From: an uncultured Lactobacillus sp.
Lineage (GTDB): Bacteria; Bacillota; Bacilli; Lactobacillales; Lactobacillaceae
Assembly: GCA_946477855.1 (NCBI GenBank)
Contig: CAMKZU010000014.1
Location: forward strand, 1 to 44,432
Length of the DNA stretch: 44,432 bases
Reading direction: 5' to 3'
Part shown: positions 10,969-19,507 of the stretch, one piece after another
How the letters are laid out: every line of letters starts with the position of its first letter
How positions within the stretch are numbered: position 1 is the first letter of the stretch
Notes under the pieces: model-generated
The model's database searches: none
What the model was told of the DNA's origin: nothing
What the model saw: the letters and a program-made list of their open reading frames with translations, nothing else
Translations under genes and position numbers: made by a program

Positions 10969-11031
10969 AAGCAAAAAAGGGCATCTAGTTAAGCTATTTA
11001 TGTTTAAATAAAAATTAAAGAGGTGTAAAAA

Positions 11032-11574
11032 ATGAGTAAAAATGAGCAAATGGCTAATTTGGATACAGCAATATTTGCTGGGGGTTGTTTCTGGTGTATG
11101 GTAAGCCCCTTTGATTCTTTGCCTGGAATTAAAAAAGTAATTTCGGGTTATACCGGTGGACATGTGCCGAACCCAACCTATGAACAAGTATGCAAGGGAA
11201 TGACGGGTCATACTGAAGCAGTAGAAATCACTTACAATCCTGAAGTTATGCCTTATGAAAAGTTGCTTGACTATTATTGGCAAGTAACTGATCCGACTGA
11301 CGCATCTGGACAATTTCAAGATCGTGGTGATAATTATCGTCCCGTAATTTTTTATAATTCAGATGCGCAAAAAGAAGCAGCAGAAAAGTCCAGAGCAGCT
11401 TTGCAAAATAGTGGCAGATTTGATAAGCCAATAGTTACAAAAATTGAACCAGCTAAGCCATTTTATCCTGCTGAAGATTATCATCAGGATTTTTACAAAA
11501 AAAATCCACTACGTTATAGTCTTGAAGAATCTGGTGGCAGAGAAGAATTCATCAAAAAACATTGGCAAAAGTAA
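11032..11574 (+). CDS. msrA: Peptide methionine-S-oxide reductase MsrA
   Basis: Repairs the S-epimer of methionine sulfoxide in proteins using thioredoxin. The catalytic motif GGCFWC has C19 as nucleophile and a second Cys at 22. The protein has 180 residues, normal for the family. GAGGTG lies seven bases before the ATG. msrB, for the R-epimer, is encoded 1.1 kb away on the opposite strand, so both halves of the repair system are in this neighbourhood but not in one operon. Confidence 0.97.
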   Translation: MSKNEQMANLDTAIFAGGCFWCMVSPFDSLPGIKKVISGYTGGHVPNPTYEQVCKGMTGHTEAVEITYNPEVMPYEKLLDYYWQVTDPTDASGQFQDRGDNYRPVIFYNSDAQKEAAEKSRAALQNSGRFDKPIVTKIEPAKPFYPAEDYHQDFYKKNPLRYSLEESGGREEFIKKHWQK

Positions 11575-11620
11575 TCAAAAATAGATTAAAAACTCTTTAA
11601 ATTTCACGAAAATGTGTTAG

Positions 11621-11682
11621 TATACTTAAGAAAAATACTAGTTTTTATTTTTATATAGAAACTAGTATTTATTATTTTTAAT
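11621..11682 (+). promoter_or_regulatory. Leader with putative -10 and hairpin upstream of the YitT-family gene
   Basis: A TATACT at 11621-11626 is followed at once by an 11-bp perfect inverted repeat (AATACTAGTTT with AAACTAGTATT, about 11635-11669) and a T-rich tract (11668-11679). It can be read as the msrA terminator or as a 5' leader hairpin or attenuator for the next gene. The -35 is not convincing. Confidence 0.5.
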
Positions 11683-11712
11683 TAGCATTTTTCACAAAGG
11701 AATAATTGAACA

Positions 11713-12591
11713 ATGGACCAGCTTGACGCATTCAACCGACGGTATAATCTACTCTCTAAAATCTCTGCCTCATTTTTCTATTCGCTAGCCGTAGCTGTGG
11801 CTCTAAATTTCTTTTGGACTCCAGGACACATGTATTCCTCAGGAATAACTGGTTTTGCCCAATTAATTAATACCATGAGTGAGCGGTTTTTACCCGTTAC
11901 CTTATCAACTTCTGCTCTGTATTTTGTATTGAACTTGCCTCTGCTTTTACTTGCCTGGATAAAGATCGGACATAAATTTACTTTTTTTACAATCATCACT
12001 GTTATACTTGGATCAATTATGATGCGGCTAGTTCAACCCCTAAACATGCATATTGATCCACTTGTCTGTGCGATTTTTGGTGGCATGATTAATGGCCTGG
12101 GTACAGGTTTTGCGCTTAAAAACGGTATATCTACAGGTGGACTTGATATTATAGGTATTGTCATTCAAAGAAAAACCGGGACGAGCTACGGTAAAATCAG
12201 TATTTTAATAAATTTAATAATTATAGCTGCTGCTGGATTTGCTTTCGGTTGGACGCGAGCTTTGTATTCAGCTTTAACCATCTTTATTAACGGCCGCGTA
12301 ATCGATGCTGTTTATACTCAGCACCAGAAACTGCAGGTAACCATTGTGACAGAGCAGCCTCACGCTATTATTGATGGCATTCAGGAAAAAATGCATCGTG
12401 GCATTACGATTTTTCATGATGTAGAAGGAGCATACAGCCATAACGAGAAAAAAGTATTGATTACTGTGATTGACCGCTATGATATGTATGACATATTACA
12501 TATTGTCAAAAAAAGTGACCCCTACGCTTTTATGAGTGTAACAGAAGTAGAACGGGTTTACGGCAGTTTTAAGGAACAAGAAATAGTTTAA
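11713..12591 (+). CDS. YitT family membrane protein (DUF161/DUF2179)
   Basis: Integral membrane protein of unknown function, common in several copies in Firmicutes. The 292 residues show five or six hydrophobic segments between about 18 and 190, including the glycine-rich stretch GLGTGFALKNGISTGGLDII typical of the family. A soluble C-terminal DUF2179 domain (about 200-285) contains VTIVTEQPHAIIDGIQ. AAAGGAA precedes the ATG at 11713. It is convergent with msrB and shares a bidirectional terminator. A transport or signalling role is possible but not shown by the sequence. Confidence 0.85.
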   Translation: MDQLDAFNRRYNLLSKISASFFYSLAVAVALNFFWTPGHMYSSGITGFAQLINTMSERFLPVTLSTSALYFVLNLPLLLLAWIKIGHKFTFFTIITVILGSIMMRLVQPLNMHIDPLVCAIFGGMINGLGTGFALKNGISTGGLDIIGIVIQRKTGTSYGKISILINLIIIAAAGFAFGWTRALYSALTIFINGRVIDAVYTQHQKLQVTIVTEQPHAIIDGIQEKMHRGITIFHDVEGAYSHNEKKVLITVIDRYDMYDILHIVKKSDPYAFMSVTEVERVYGSFKEQEIV

Positions 12592-12600
12592 TAGTACTCA

Positions 12601-12636
12601 AAAAGAACATGACTAATAATCGCCATGTTCTTTTTT
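12601..12636. terminator. Bidirectional terminator between the yitT-like gene and msrB
   Basis: Stem AAAAGAACATG (12601-12611) pairs with CATGTTCTTTT (12624-12634). A T run follows on the plus strand and the flanking A residues give a T run on the minus strand. Confidence 0.9.
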
Positions 12637-12648
12637 ACATAATTTAGA

Positions 12649-13080
12649 TTATTTAAAGAGCTTTTTATATTCTCCGTAACCTTTTTGTTCTAATTGCTCA
12701 TAAGGGATGAAAGCTAAAGCTGAAGAATTGATACAATATCTCAAGCCACCTTTATCAGACGGCCCATCGTCAAATACATGTCCTAAATGCGAATCTGCGT
12801 CTGGACTCTTAACTTCTGTTCTTTCCATATTATGAGACTGATCACGGTGGTAGACTAATTTTTTAATTGGTCGGGTAAAACTAGGCCAGCCACAACCCGC
12901 ATCATATTTGTCTTCACTCGAAAATAGTGGTTCACCTGATACAATATCAACATAAATTCCTTTTTGATAAAAATCATCGTATTTGCCTTTGAATGGGTAA
13001 TCAGTTGCAGCTTGCTGAGTCACTTGGTACTGATCGGGAGTTAACTGCTTCAATCTCTTATTTTTCTCATTTTGATCCAT
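12649..13080 (-). CDS. msrB: Peptide methionine-R-sulfoxide reductase MsrB
   Basis: Reduces the R-epimer of methionine sulfoxide. The 143 residues include CGWPSF (C63) and the catalytic motif RYCINSSAL with C116. The two CxxC zinc sites of other MsrB proteins are absent: [10 protein letters not shown] stands where a CxxC would be. This is the usual zinc-free Firmicute form. The ATG at 13080 follows AAGGAG. Confidence 0.97.
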   Translation of the reverse strand: MDQNEKNKRLKQLTPDQYQVTQQAATDYPFKGKYDDFYQKGIYVDIVSGEPLFSSEDKYDAGCGWPSFTRPIKKLVYHRDQSHNMERTEVKSPDADSHLGHVFDDGPSDKGGLRYCINSSALAFIPYEQLEQKGYGEYKKLFK

Positions 13081-13196
13081 AAATCACACACTCCTTACGT
13101 GTATACACCCAATATAACAAAAATAACTAGCATACACTAACTATAAACTCACTAAAATAATACTTTTTCTTAATTTTATTTAAGTTCATGCTGGGT

Positions 13197-13202
13197 TATA
13201 AT
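13197..13202 (+). promoter_or_regulatory. -10 element of the aminotransferase gene
   Basis: TATAAT about 38 bp before the ATG at 13240, followed by AGGAAGGA. The -35 region is AT-rich without a clear TTGACA. Confidence 0.6.
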
Positions 13203-13239
13203 ATGGTTTCAAGAAAAATAGGAAGGATCTTATTGTGTT

Positions 13240-14424
13240 ATGCCACATTTAGCAAAAAACTTATCTGCAAAAATAAATTCTAGAATTAGAAACTTACCTA
13301 ATTCTGAAATCAGATCTTTTAGTCAAAAAATTTCTCAAATTCCTGGGATAATAAAATTAACCATTGGTGAGCCTGATTTAAATACTCCTGAACATATAAA
13401 ACGAGCGGCCATTAATGATATTAATAGCAATGACTCCCATTATGCGCCAGAAGCTGGTAAAGAAAAATACTTAAGTTCCGTCAGCAAATATTTAAAAAAG
13501 AGTTTGGGTGTAAGCTACGATCCTAAAAGTGAAATTTGCGCTATTGTAGGTGTCTCAGAAGGACTGAACATTGCTGCCATGGCCTTGCTAAATCCGGGAG
13601 AAAAAATTATTGTCCCTACTCCGGTTTGGGAAGTTTATTTTGGTATTATAAAAATGGCGGGTGGTATACCTGTACAAGTTGATACTTCTGCTGATAATTT
13701 TCTTTTAACAGCCAAAAAGCTGACTGAAACGCTTGAAAATGAAGGAAAAGGTGCAAAAGCCGTTATTATTACTGACCCGTCTAACCCAACAGGTCGAGTA
13801 TACTCAGAGCAAAACTTGCAAGAGTTAGCAGACGTTATCACTAAATACGATATATTTGCTGTCAGTGATGAAATTTATGCAGAATTAATTTACGGTGATA
13901 GGAAACATTATTCTCTGACACAGATTATTCCGGAAAGAACTGTTTTGTTATCGGGGCTGTCGAAAAGCGTCGCAATGACTGGTTGGAGAATTGGTTATAT
14001 AGCGGGACCTGCCGAGCTAATGAAATCAATGATCAAAATACATTCATTTTTGATTTCTTCTGTAACTGATAATGTTCAGATTGCGGCATCAGAGGCATTA
14101 GATCATGGCGATCAAGACTATATCGATGCTAGAGAAAAATACCAAAAGCGTTTACATCTTCTTGAAGATGGTCTAAAAAAGAATGGCTATACTATGGCTA
14201 CACCAGAAGGAGCTTTTTATATTTTTGCTAAAATACCAACTAAATTTGGCTGTGATGATGTCGCCTTTGCCAAAGATTTAGCTGAAAAAGCCAAAGTTGG
14301 GGTAACTCCTGGCAGCTTTTTTGGTGCAGGTGGTCATGGGTATGTTCGCTTTTCATATGCATCTTCTGAAGAGAAGCTCAAAGAGGCTATTAAGCGCATA
14401 ACTGATTACACTAATAATAACTAA
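13240..14424 (+). CDS. Class I/II PLP-dependent aminotransferase
   Basis: Fold-type I aminotransferase in the group containing lactococcal AraT and B. subtilis PatA. The 394 residues show SNPTG (181-185), D210 and Y213 near the cofactor, the Schiff-base lysine K242 in SKSVAMTGWR, and a late substrate-carboxylate arginine (VRFSYA). Likely substrates are aromatic amino acids or the N-acetyl-diaminopimelate precursor; sequence alone does not decide. It has its own promoter and is followed 89 bp later by tpx on the same strand. Confidence 0.9.
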   Translation: MPHLAKNLSAKINSRIRNLPNSEIRSFSQKISQIPGIIKLTIGEPDLNTPEHIKRAAINDINSNDSHYAPEAGKEKYLSSVSKYLKKSLGVSYDPKSEICAIVGVSEGLNIAAMALLNPGEKIIVPTPVWEVYFGIIKMAGGIPVQVDTSADNFLLTAKKLTETLENEGKGAKAVIITDPSNPTGRVYSEQNLQELADVITKYDIFAVSDEIYAELIYGDRKHYSLTQIIPERTVLLSGLSKSVAMTGWRIGYIAGPAELMKSMIKIHSFLISSVTDNVQIAASEALDHGDQDYIDAREKYQKRLHLLEDGLKKNGYTMATPEGAFYIFAKIPTKFGCDDVAFAKDLAEKAKVGVTPGSFFGAGGHGYVRFSYASSEEKLKEAIKRITDYTNNN

Positions 14425-14513
14425 AAAGCTAATTTCTTGGGGTTTTCAACTTTAGTAGTTTAAAATTTAAAGAGTAGTCGTTTATATTTATAACAAGAGA
14501 AAGGGTTAAGATT

Positions 14514-15008
14514 ATGCAAGTAACAATGAAGAATGAACCTCTGTCAACCAATGGTGAACCACCAAAGGTGGGCGAACAATTACCAGACTTTAAAGTAAAA
14601 CAGGCAGACGGTTCTGTTGTTTCAGTAACAGAATTAGTTGACAAGCCAACTTTAATCAGTGTGGTACCTAATATTAATACCAGCGTCTGCAGTATTTCTA
14701 CTAAAAAGTTTAACGATGAAGTTGATAAGTTTGACGGTATCAATTTCTATACTATTTCTACCAATACTCCAGAAGAACAAAAAAACTGGTGTGCAGCTGA
14801 AGGCGTTTCTAAAATGAAGCTTTTGTCAGATGATTCTTTTGATTTTGGTAAAAGTATGGGTCTATTTATTGAGGCTAATAAATTGGATTCCAGAAGTGTT
14901 TGGATCGTTGATGCAGATAAAAAAGTTTTGTACCAAGAACTCATTCAGGAATTAACTAACGAGCCCAATTATGATAAGGCTTTAGATTTTTTACAAAGTT
15001 TAAAATAA
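14514..15008 (+). CDS. tpx: Thiol peroxidase (Tpx)
   Basis: Atypical 2-Cys peroxiredoxin that reduces hydrogen peroxide and organic peroxides with thioredoxin. The 164 residues carry the peroxidatic C59 in NTSVCS, with the activating T56, and the resolving C93 in NWCAAEG, the spacing expected for Tpx. The ribosome site is AAAGGG. With msrA and msrB nearby, this stretch is rich in oxidative-damage functions. Confidence 0.96.
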   Translation: MQVTMKNEPLSTNGEPPKVGEQLPDFKVKQADGSVVSVTELVDKPTLISVVPNINTSVCSISTKKFNDEVDKFDGINFYTISTNTPEEQKNWCAAEGVSKMKLLSDDSFDFGKSMGLFIEANKLDSRSVWIVDADKKVLYQELIQELTNEPNYDKALDFLQSLK

Positions 15009-15018
15009 ACTAGTTAAA

Positions 15019-15054
15019 AGCGGTTAAGGATGTTATTTCCTTAACCGCTTTTTT
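15019..15054. terminator. Terminator between tpx and the Nudix gene
   Basis: A strong 12-bp hairpin, AGCGGTTAAGGA with TCCTTAACCGCT, is followed by seven T residues on the plus strand. It also lies directly after the Nudix stop on the minus strand, so it can serve both genes. Confidence 0.92.
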
Positions 15055-15058
15055 TACT

Positions 15059-15559
15059 TTAAAAAACAGGTTTATCAAGTACAGTCCACTTATCAAATGT
15101 TTGATCTGCTAAATCAAATTTGTCTGGGTTTAATAAAAATTCCTTGGCTTTAACTACTAAAGGCGAAGAGTTTGCAATACTTATTTTTGCTAATGGTATC
15201 GTGACTGCTCCTAATGAGTCTTGACCAGTAAATTGTTTAACTTCTCCTTGAACTTTACCAATAGTTTTCTTTATTTCATAAAAAACACAAATATGTTGAT
15301 TCAAATGCCATTGTTTGTAATCCCAAGGGTATTTAAATGAAGTAACACCAATTTGCCTGTAATCTTGAACTATTAGACCTGTTTCTTCATTCACTTCACC
15401 CATAACTGTATGGTTTAATGATTCCCCGTCTTCTAAACTACCTCCTGGTAAGTCGTAGCGATTAATATAAGGACCACCATGTTTTTTTATTACAACTAGA
15501 TTTTGCTGATCACCAATAATACCATAACAGCCAAAAGCTCGATGAAACTTATCAGTCAT
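15059..15559 (-). CDS. Nudix hydrolase
   Basis: Hydrolase of nucleoside diphosphates linked to a moiety X; substrate unknown. The 166 residues contain a Nudix box with GGSLEDGE and GEVNEETGL. The box Arg of the REUxEE consensus is Gly here (VMGEVNEETG), while the metal-binding glutamates are present. The N-terminus HRAFGCYGIIGDQQNLVVIK is typical of small firmicute Nudix proteins. AGGAG precedes the ATG. It is monocistronic between tpx and aspS. Confidence 0.88.
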   Translation of the reverse strand: MTDKFHRAFGCYGIIGDQQNLVVIKKHGGPYINRYDLPGGSLEDGESLNHTVMGEVNEETGLIVQDYRQIGVTSFKYPWDYKQWHLNQHICVFYEIKKTIGKVQGEVKQFTGQDSLGAVTIPLAKISIANSSPLVVKAKEFLLNPDKFDLADQTFDKWTVLDKPVF

Positions 15560-15606
15560 ATGATTTTCTCCTAACTCAGGTTAATTTTATTAACAATAAG
15601 AGAACA

Positions 15607-15642
15607 AAATAGCATGAAGAGCATAATTCTTCATGCTATTTT
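15607..15642 (-). terminator. Terminator after aspS
   Basis: A 14-bp inverted repeat (AAAATAGCATGAAG with CTTCATGCTATTTT) lies 17 bp beyond the aspS stop. The T-tract on the minus strand is short, but the stem is strong. Confidence 0.78.
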
Positions 15643-15658
15643 GATATTTATCTTCTTT

Positions 15659-17509
15659 TTAATCCCAACTAGTATTATGTGCCGCAACTTTTTCCGCTTG
15701 TGCTTTCAATTTTGCTTCAATTTTAGCTACATCGTCTTGATACTTATCTTCGACCTCAATACCCAAATCAGTTAATTGTTGTTCAGATACAGGAGCAGGT
15801 GCGTGCATCATTGGTTCTGAAGCATTGGCATTTTTCGGGAATGCCAATACATCACGGATATTATCTTTTTCAGCAAGCAACATTGCAAAACGGTCAAGCC
15901 CGATGGCAAGTCCAGCATGTGGCGGAAAGCCCATATCCAAAGCTTCAAGGAGGTAGCCAAATTGTTCATAAGCACGTTTTTTAGTAAAACCAAGGGCCTT
16001 AAACATTTTTTCCTGAATTGAACGCTTGTGAATACGGATTGATCCACCACCTAGTTCATCACCGTTCATAACTATATCATAGCTGCGCGCGTGAGCTTTA
16101 TGCGGTTCAGTATCCAATAATTTAATACCTTCATCATCAGGCATAGTGAATGGATGGTGAGCAGCAATCCACCTGCCAAAACCTTCATCATATTCAAATA
16201 AGGGCCAATCAACCACCCAGACAAAGTCAAAGACATGTTTCGGAATAATATTTGTTTCTTTAGCAAATTCACGACGTAAATGGTCAAGTGAATCGCAGCA
16301 GACTTTCCATTTATCAGCAATAAATACGACTAGTTCCCCGCCTTGCAAGTTAAATTCACTGATTAGAGCAGCTTTATTTTCATCAGTTAAAAAGCGAGAA
16401 ATAGGACCGGAGAATTCGCCATCTTCAAATTTGACCCAAGCCAAACCTTTTGCGTGATAACGCTTAATATAGTCCTGCTTTTTCTCAATTTGTTTGCGAG
16501 AGTATTTTTGAGCACCATCTTTAACTGCAATCCCTTTAACAAAGCCACCATCGGCAATAGCACCAGAGAAGACTTTAAAAGCACTATCCTTAAAGATTGG
16601 ACTCAAGTCGTGAATCAACATGCCAAAACGAGTGTCTGGTTTATCTGTGCCGTAATTATTCATTGAATCTGTCCAAGAAATGCGGTCAATTGGAGTTTTC
16701 AGATCAATTCCCATTACGTCTTTCATGATTTTCTTGAGCAAGCCTTCAGTGTAGTCTTGTACCTGCTGCTCATCGGTAAAAGAAGTTTCCATATCAATCT
16801 GAGTGAATTCAGGTTGCCTGTCACCCCGCAAATCTTCATCTCTAAAGCATCTAGCTAACTGGTAATATTTATCAAAGCCGGCCCCCATTAATAATTGCTT
16901 GAATAATTGGGGAGATTGCGGCAAAGCATAAAAACTGCCCGGATAGATTCTGGACGGTACCAAATAGTCACGTGCACCCTCAGGTGAAGATTTTCCTAAA
17001 ATTGGTGTTTCAATGTCAATAAATCCGTTTTGATCAAAAAATTCATGTGTAGCTCGTAAGATTTTTGACCGTAAAATGATCGCATTTTGCAAGCTTGGTC
17101 TACGCAAATCCAAATAGCGATACTTTAGTCTGGTCTGTTCGGCAACCTCAACATCATCTTTAATTTCAAAAGGTGGGTTCTTAGACTCATTTAAAATGAT
17201 TATTTCCTTAGCCTCAACTTCAACCTCTCCCGTTTTCATGTCAGGATTAATACTTGAACGTTTGACCACTTTTCCTTTAACTTGAATTACATATTCATTT
17301 CCCAATGAGTCAGCAATAGCCATTAATTCTTTACCTGAATCATGATTAACTACTACTTGGACTAGTCCCTCACGATCGCGTAAATCTATAAATACCAAAT
17401 TACCCAGATTGCGCACACGTTGCACCCAGCCATATAAATTTACATCCTGATCAAGGTAGTCTTGAGTAATATTGCCACAATAGTCAGTTCTTTTTTCCAT
17501 TTTTTTCAT
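15659..17509 (-). CDS. aspS: Aspartate--tRNA ligase
   Basis: Bacterial-type class IIb AspRS with 616 residues: an N-terminal OB fold ([19 protein letters not shown]), a catalytic core with the GAD insertion, and the C-terminal motif 3 region [14 protein letters not shown]. The first ATG at 17509 has AAGGA at good spacing, giving [12 protein letters not shown]; the second ATG would be too far from it. It lies two bases after the hisS stop, forming the hisS-aspS operon under one T-box. Confidence 0.97.
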   Translation of the reverse strand: MKKMEKRTDYCGNITQDYLDQDVNLYGWVQRVRNLGNLVFIDLRDREGLVQVVVNHDSGKELMAIADSLGNEYVIQVKGKVVKRSSINPDMKTGEVEVEAKEIIILNESKNPPFEIKDDVEVAEQTRLKYRYLDLRRPSLQNAIILRSKILRATHEFFDQNGFIDIETPILGKSSPEGARDYLVPSRIYPGSFYALPQSPQLFKQLLMGAGFDKYYQLARCFRDEDLRGDRQPEFTQIDMETSFTDEQQVQDYTEGLLKKIMKDVMGIDLKTPIDRISWTDSMNNYGTDKPDTRFGMLIHDLSPIFKDSAFKVFSGAIADGGFVKGIAVKDGAQKYSRKQIEKKQDYIKRYHAKGLAWVKFEDGEFSGPISRFLTDENKAALISEFNLQGGELVVFIADKWKVCCDSLDHLRREFAKETNIIPKHVFDFVWVVDWPLFEYDEGFGRWIAAHHPFTMPDDEGIKLLDTEPHKAHARSYDIVMNGDELGGGSIRIHKRSIQEKMFKALGFTKKRAYEQFGYLLEALDMGFPPHAGLAIGLDRFAMLLAEKDNIRDVLAFPKNANASEPMMHAPAPVSEQQLTDLGIEVEDKYQDDVAKIEAKLKAQAEKVAAHNTSWD

Positions 17510-17511
17510 TT

Positions 17512-18798
17512 TTATTCCTTTAATTGTTTCATTACCGCATTTATATTTTCTAGATCATTAAAAGCAAACTTAAATGTTTTAGCATCAGAAAGTCTCTTAA
17601 CATTTAAAACTTTGGCAGTCAATTCTTTATCGCCAAGAGTAATAACATATTTTGCTTTAGCTCTATCTGCTTTTTTAAATTGGGCTTTTAACTTCTTTTG
17701 CTCGACATCATATTGAACTGTTAAACCTTGCTTACGCAACAAACGAGCAATTTCGACAGTTTTTACTTCGGTTCCTTGACCAATATTGGCAATAAAGAAA
17801 TCAATACCCTGATCTGCAAAAAGTTTTGGATTTTGTTTTTGCAATACCAGCATCAAACGTTCTTCGCCAATGCCAAAACCGACTGCTGGAGTACTTGGTC
17901 CGTCAAATTCCTCTACTAAGTTATCATAACGGCCACCGCCAAGAATTGTTGAAGCAGATTCCCAAATGCTTTTATCTTCGACCATGAATTCAAAAATTAC
18001 ACCAGTGTAGTAGTCCAGTCCCCGAACTAAATCATTATCAATCACATAATTAATTTTTAATTGATCCAGCATCTTTAAAATTTGGTCAAAGTTTTCCTTT
18101 GATTCTTGATCCAAATAATCAACTATTTTAGGTGCATCTGGTAAAAATTTCTTATCCTGTTCATCTTTGGAATCTAAAATGCGCAAAGGGTTTTTTTCTA
18201 ACCGTCTTTTTGAATCATCAGAAAGCTGGTCTCTAACTGGTTTAAAATAATTAACCAACGCATCATGATAACCTTGCCGTACTTGTGAATTTCCTAGTGT
18301 ATTGATATGCAATTCATAATTCTTCACACCAAGCTTGGCCAACAAATCATGAGCTAGAACAATTGTTTCTACGTCAGCCAAAGGATTTGCGGAACCAAAA
18401 CTCTCAATGCCAATTTGGTGAAATTCACGTTGACGACCTGCTTGAGGTCTTTCATAGCGAAATGTCGATTCAATATAATAAACATTTAAAGGCTTGGCAA
18501 TTTCTGGTGCATAAAGTTTATCCTCAACATAAGCTCGCACTACTCCAGCTGTTCCTTCTGGCCTTAAGGCAATGTGTCTGCCACCTTTATCATTAAAATC
18601 GTACATTTCTTTTTCAACAACATCAGAAGTTTCACCACTCGAGCGTGAAAAAACATTGTAGTTTTCAAAACTAGGTGTCCGAATCTCGCGGTAATTTGCT
18701 TGTTTAAAAAAGTCACGTAATATTTGTTCGACTTTTTCCCATGATCCAGATTCATCTGGCAAAATATCAACTGTTCCTTTAGGTCTTTGAACTCTCAT
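17512..18798 (-). CDS. hisS: Histidine--tRNA ligase
   Basis: Class II HisRS, 428 residues, starting [14 protein letters not shown]. Motif 2 is [16 protein letters not shown] near 110-127 and the histidine-specific loop is GLDYYTG near 260. The C-terminal HGTP anticodon domain lies from about 330 to the end. AAAGGATG precedes the ATG. It is the first gene after a T-box leader and is cotranscribed with aspS. Confidence 0.97.
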   Translation of the reverse strand: MRVQRPKGTVDILPDESGSWEKVEQILRDFFKQANYREIRTPSFENYNVFSRSSGETSDVVEKEMYDFNDKGGRHIALRPEGTAGVVRAYVEDKLYAPEIAKPLNVYYIESTFRYERPQAGRQREFHQIGIESFGSANPLADVETIVLAHDLLAKLGVKNYELHINTLGNSQVRQGYHDALVNYFKPVRDQLSDDSKRRLEKNPLRILDSKDEQDKKFLPDAPKIVDYLDQESKENFDQILKMLDQLKINYVIDNDLVRGLDYYTGVIFEFMVEDKSIWESASTILGGGRYDNLVEEFDGPSTPAVGFGIGEERLMLVLQKQNPKLFADQGIDFFIANIGQGTEVKTVEIARLLRKQGLTVQYDVEQKKLKAQFKKADRAKAKYVITLGDKELTAKVLNVKRLSDAKTFKFAFNDLENINAVMKQLKE

Positions 18799-18814
18799 TT
18801 AATCATCCTTTTAA

Positions 18815-19008
18815 TAAAAAAACGTCCTTGAATAAATCAAGGGCGCTCTGATTTAGCACGGTACCACCTTTTACCTGCTGCGAATAACGCTCGCGATGCG
18901 CTCATTATCTGGTAAAGGGGTCACAGTTAGTTTTTTCCCACCTTTTCACCAAAAACAGGCGGTCTCTGAATAAAAATACTAAACTTCAGTCTTTGTCATT
19001 GATAATTC
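18815..19008 (-). promoter_or_regulatory. T-box riboswitch of hisS-aspS
   Basis: The T-box core AAGGTGGTACCGTGC lies at 18856-18870. The terminator stem (CGCCCTTGA with TCAAGGACG, then a T run) is at about 18815-18847. Stem I occupies the segment nearest the promoter. No CAC (His) triplet occurs anywhere in the leader. A GAC (Asp) triplet at 18920-18922, followed by CCC, sits at the expected specifier position. The leader may therefore sense tRNA-Asp, although hisS comes first. Confidence 0.9.
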
Positions 19009-19014
19009 TTTTTT

Positions 19015-19043
19015 AGAATATAGTTTTCACAGTTAAAAGTCAA
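19015..19043 (-). promoter_or_regulatory. Promoter of hisS-aspS
   Basis: Minus-strand -35 TTGACT (19038-19043), 17 bp spacer, -10 TATTCT (19015-19020). It lies just after the dtd stop. Confidence 0.85.
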
Positions 19044-19069
19044 CCTGTAGTACTATTCATGCACGATAT

Positions 19070-19507
19070 TTACAGATCCAACACGATTGTGAAAGGTCCA
19101 TCATTTTCTAAATCAACCTGCATGTCTGCACCAAATTCACCTCTTGCTACGATTAATCCTAAATTTTCCAAATCTTTATTAAACTGTTCCCATAACTCTT
19201 TTGATTTTGGTGGTCTCATAGCTTTGATAAAACTTGGTCGATTACCCTTTTTGGTATCTGCTAGTAAAGTAAACTGACTAACACTTAATATTTGTCCGCC
19301 AACATCTTTAATTGCTAAATTGGTTTTACCATTTTCATCTTCAAAGATACGCATTTTGGCAATTTTAGCAGCGGCCTTTTTAACAATATCGGCTTCATCG
19401 CCTTCTTTTAACCCGACCAGCAATAATAAACCCTTAGAGATCTGTCCTACTGTATTTCCCGCAATTTTAACACTAGCTCGGTTTACTCTTTGGATCACAA
19501 TCCGCAT
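19070..19507 (-). CDS. dtd: D-aminoacyl-tRNA deacylase
   Basis: Removes D-amino acids and mis-charged glycine from tRNAs. The 145 residues contain the active-site motif [10 protein letters not shown] near 80 and the C-terminal GPFT motif with its cis-proline. The ATG at 19507 overlaps the relA stop by one base. The relA-dtd pairing is widely conserved in Firmicutes. Confidence 0.97.
   Translation of the reverse strand: MRIVIQRVNRASVKIAGNTVGQISKGLLLLVGLKEGDEADIVKKAAAKIAKMRIFEDENGKTNLAIKDVGGQILSVSQFTLLADTKKGNRPSFIKAMRPPKSKELWEQFNKDLENLGLIVARGEFGADMQVDLENDGPFTIVLDL

Noticed and set aside
10951-11431. Minus-strand frames opposite msrA
   Set aside because: They lie antisense to a well-supported gene and have biased composition without any recognisable domain.
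15799-16666. Several 60-80 residue frames on both strands inside aspS
   Set aside because: They are shadows of aspS with no ribosome sites and no family resemblance.
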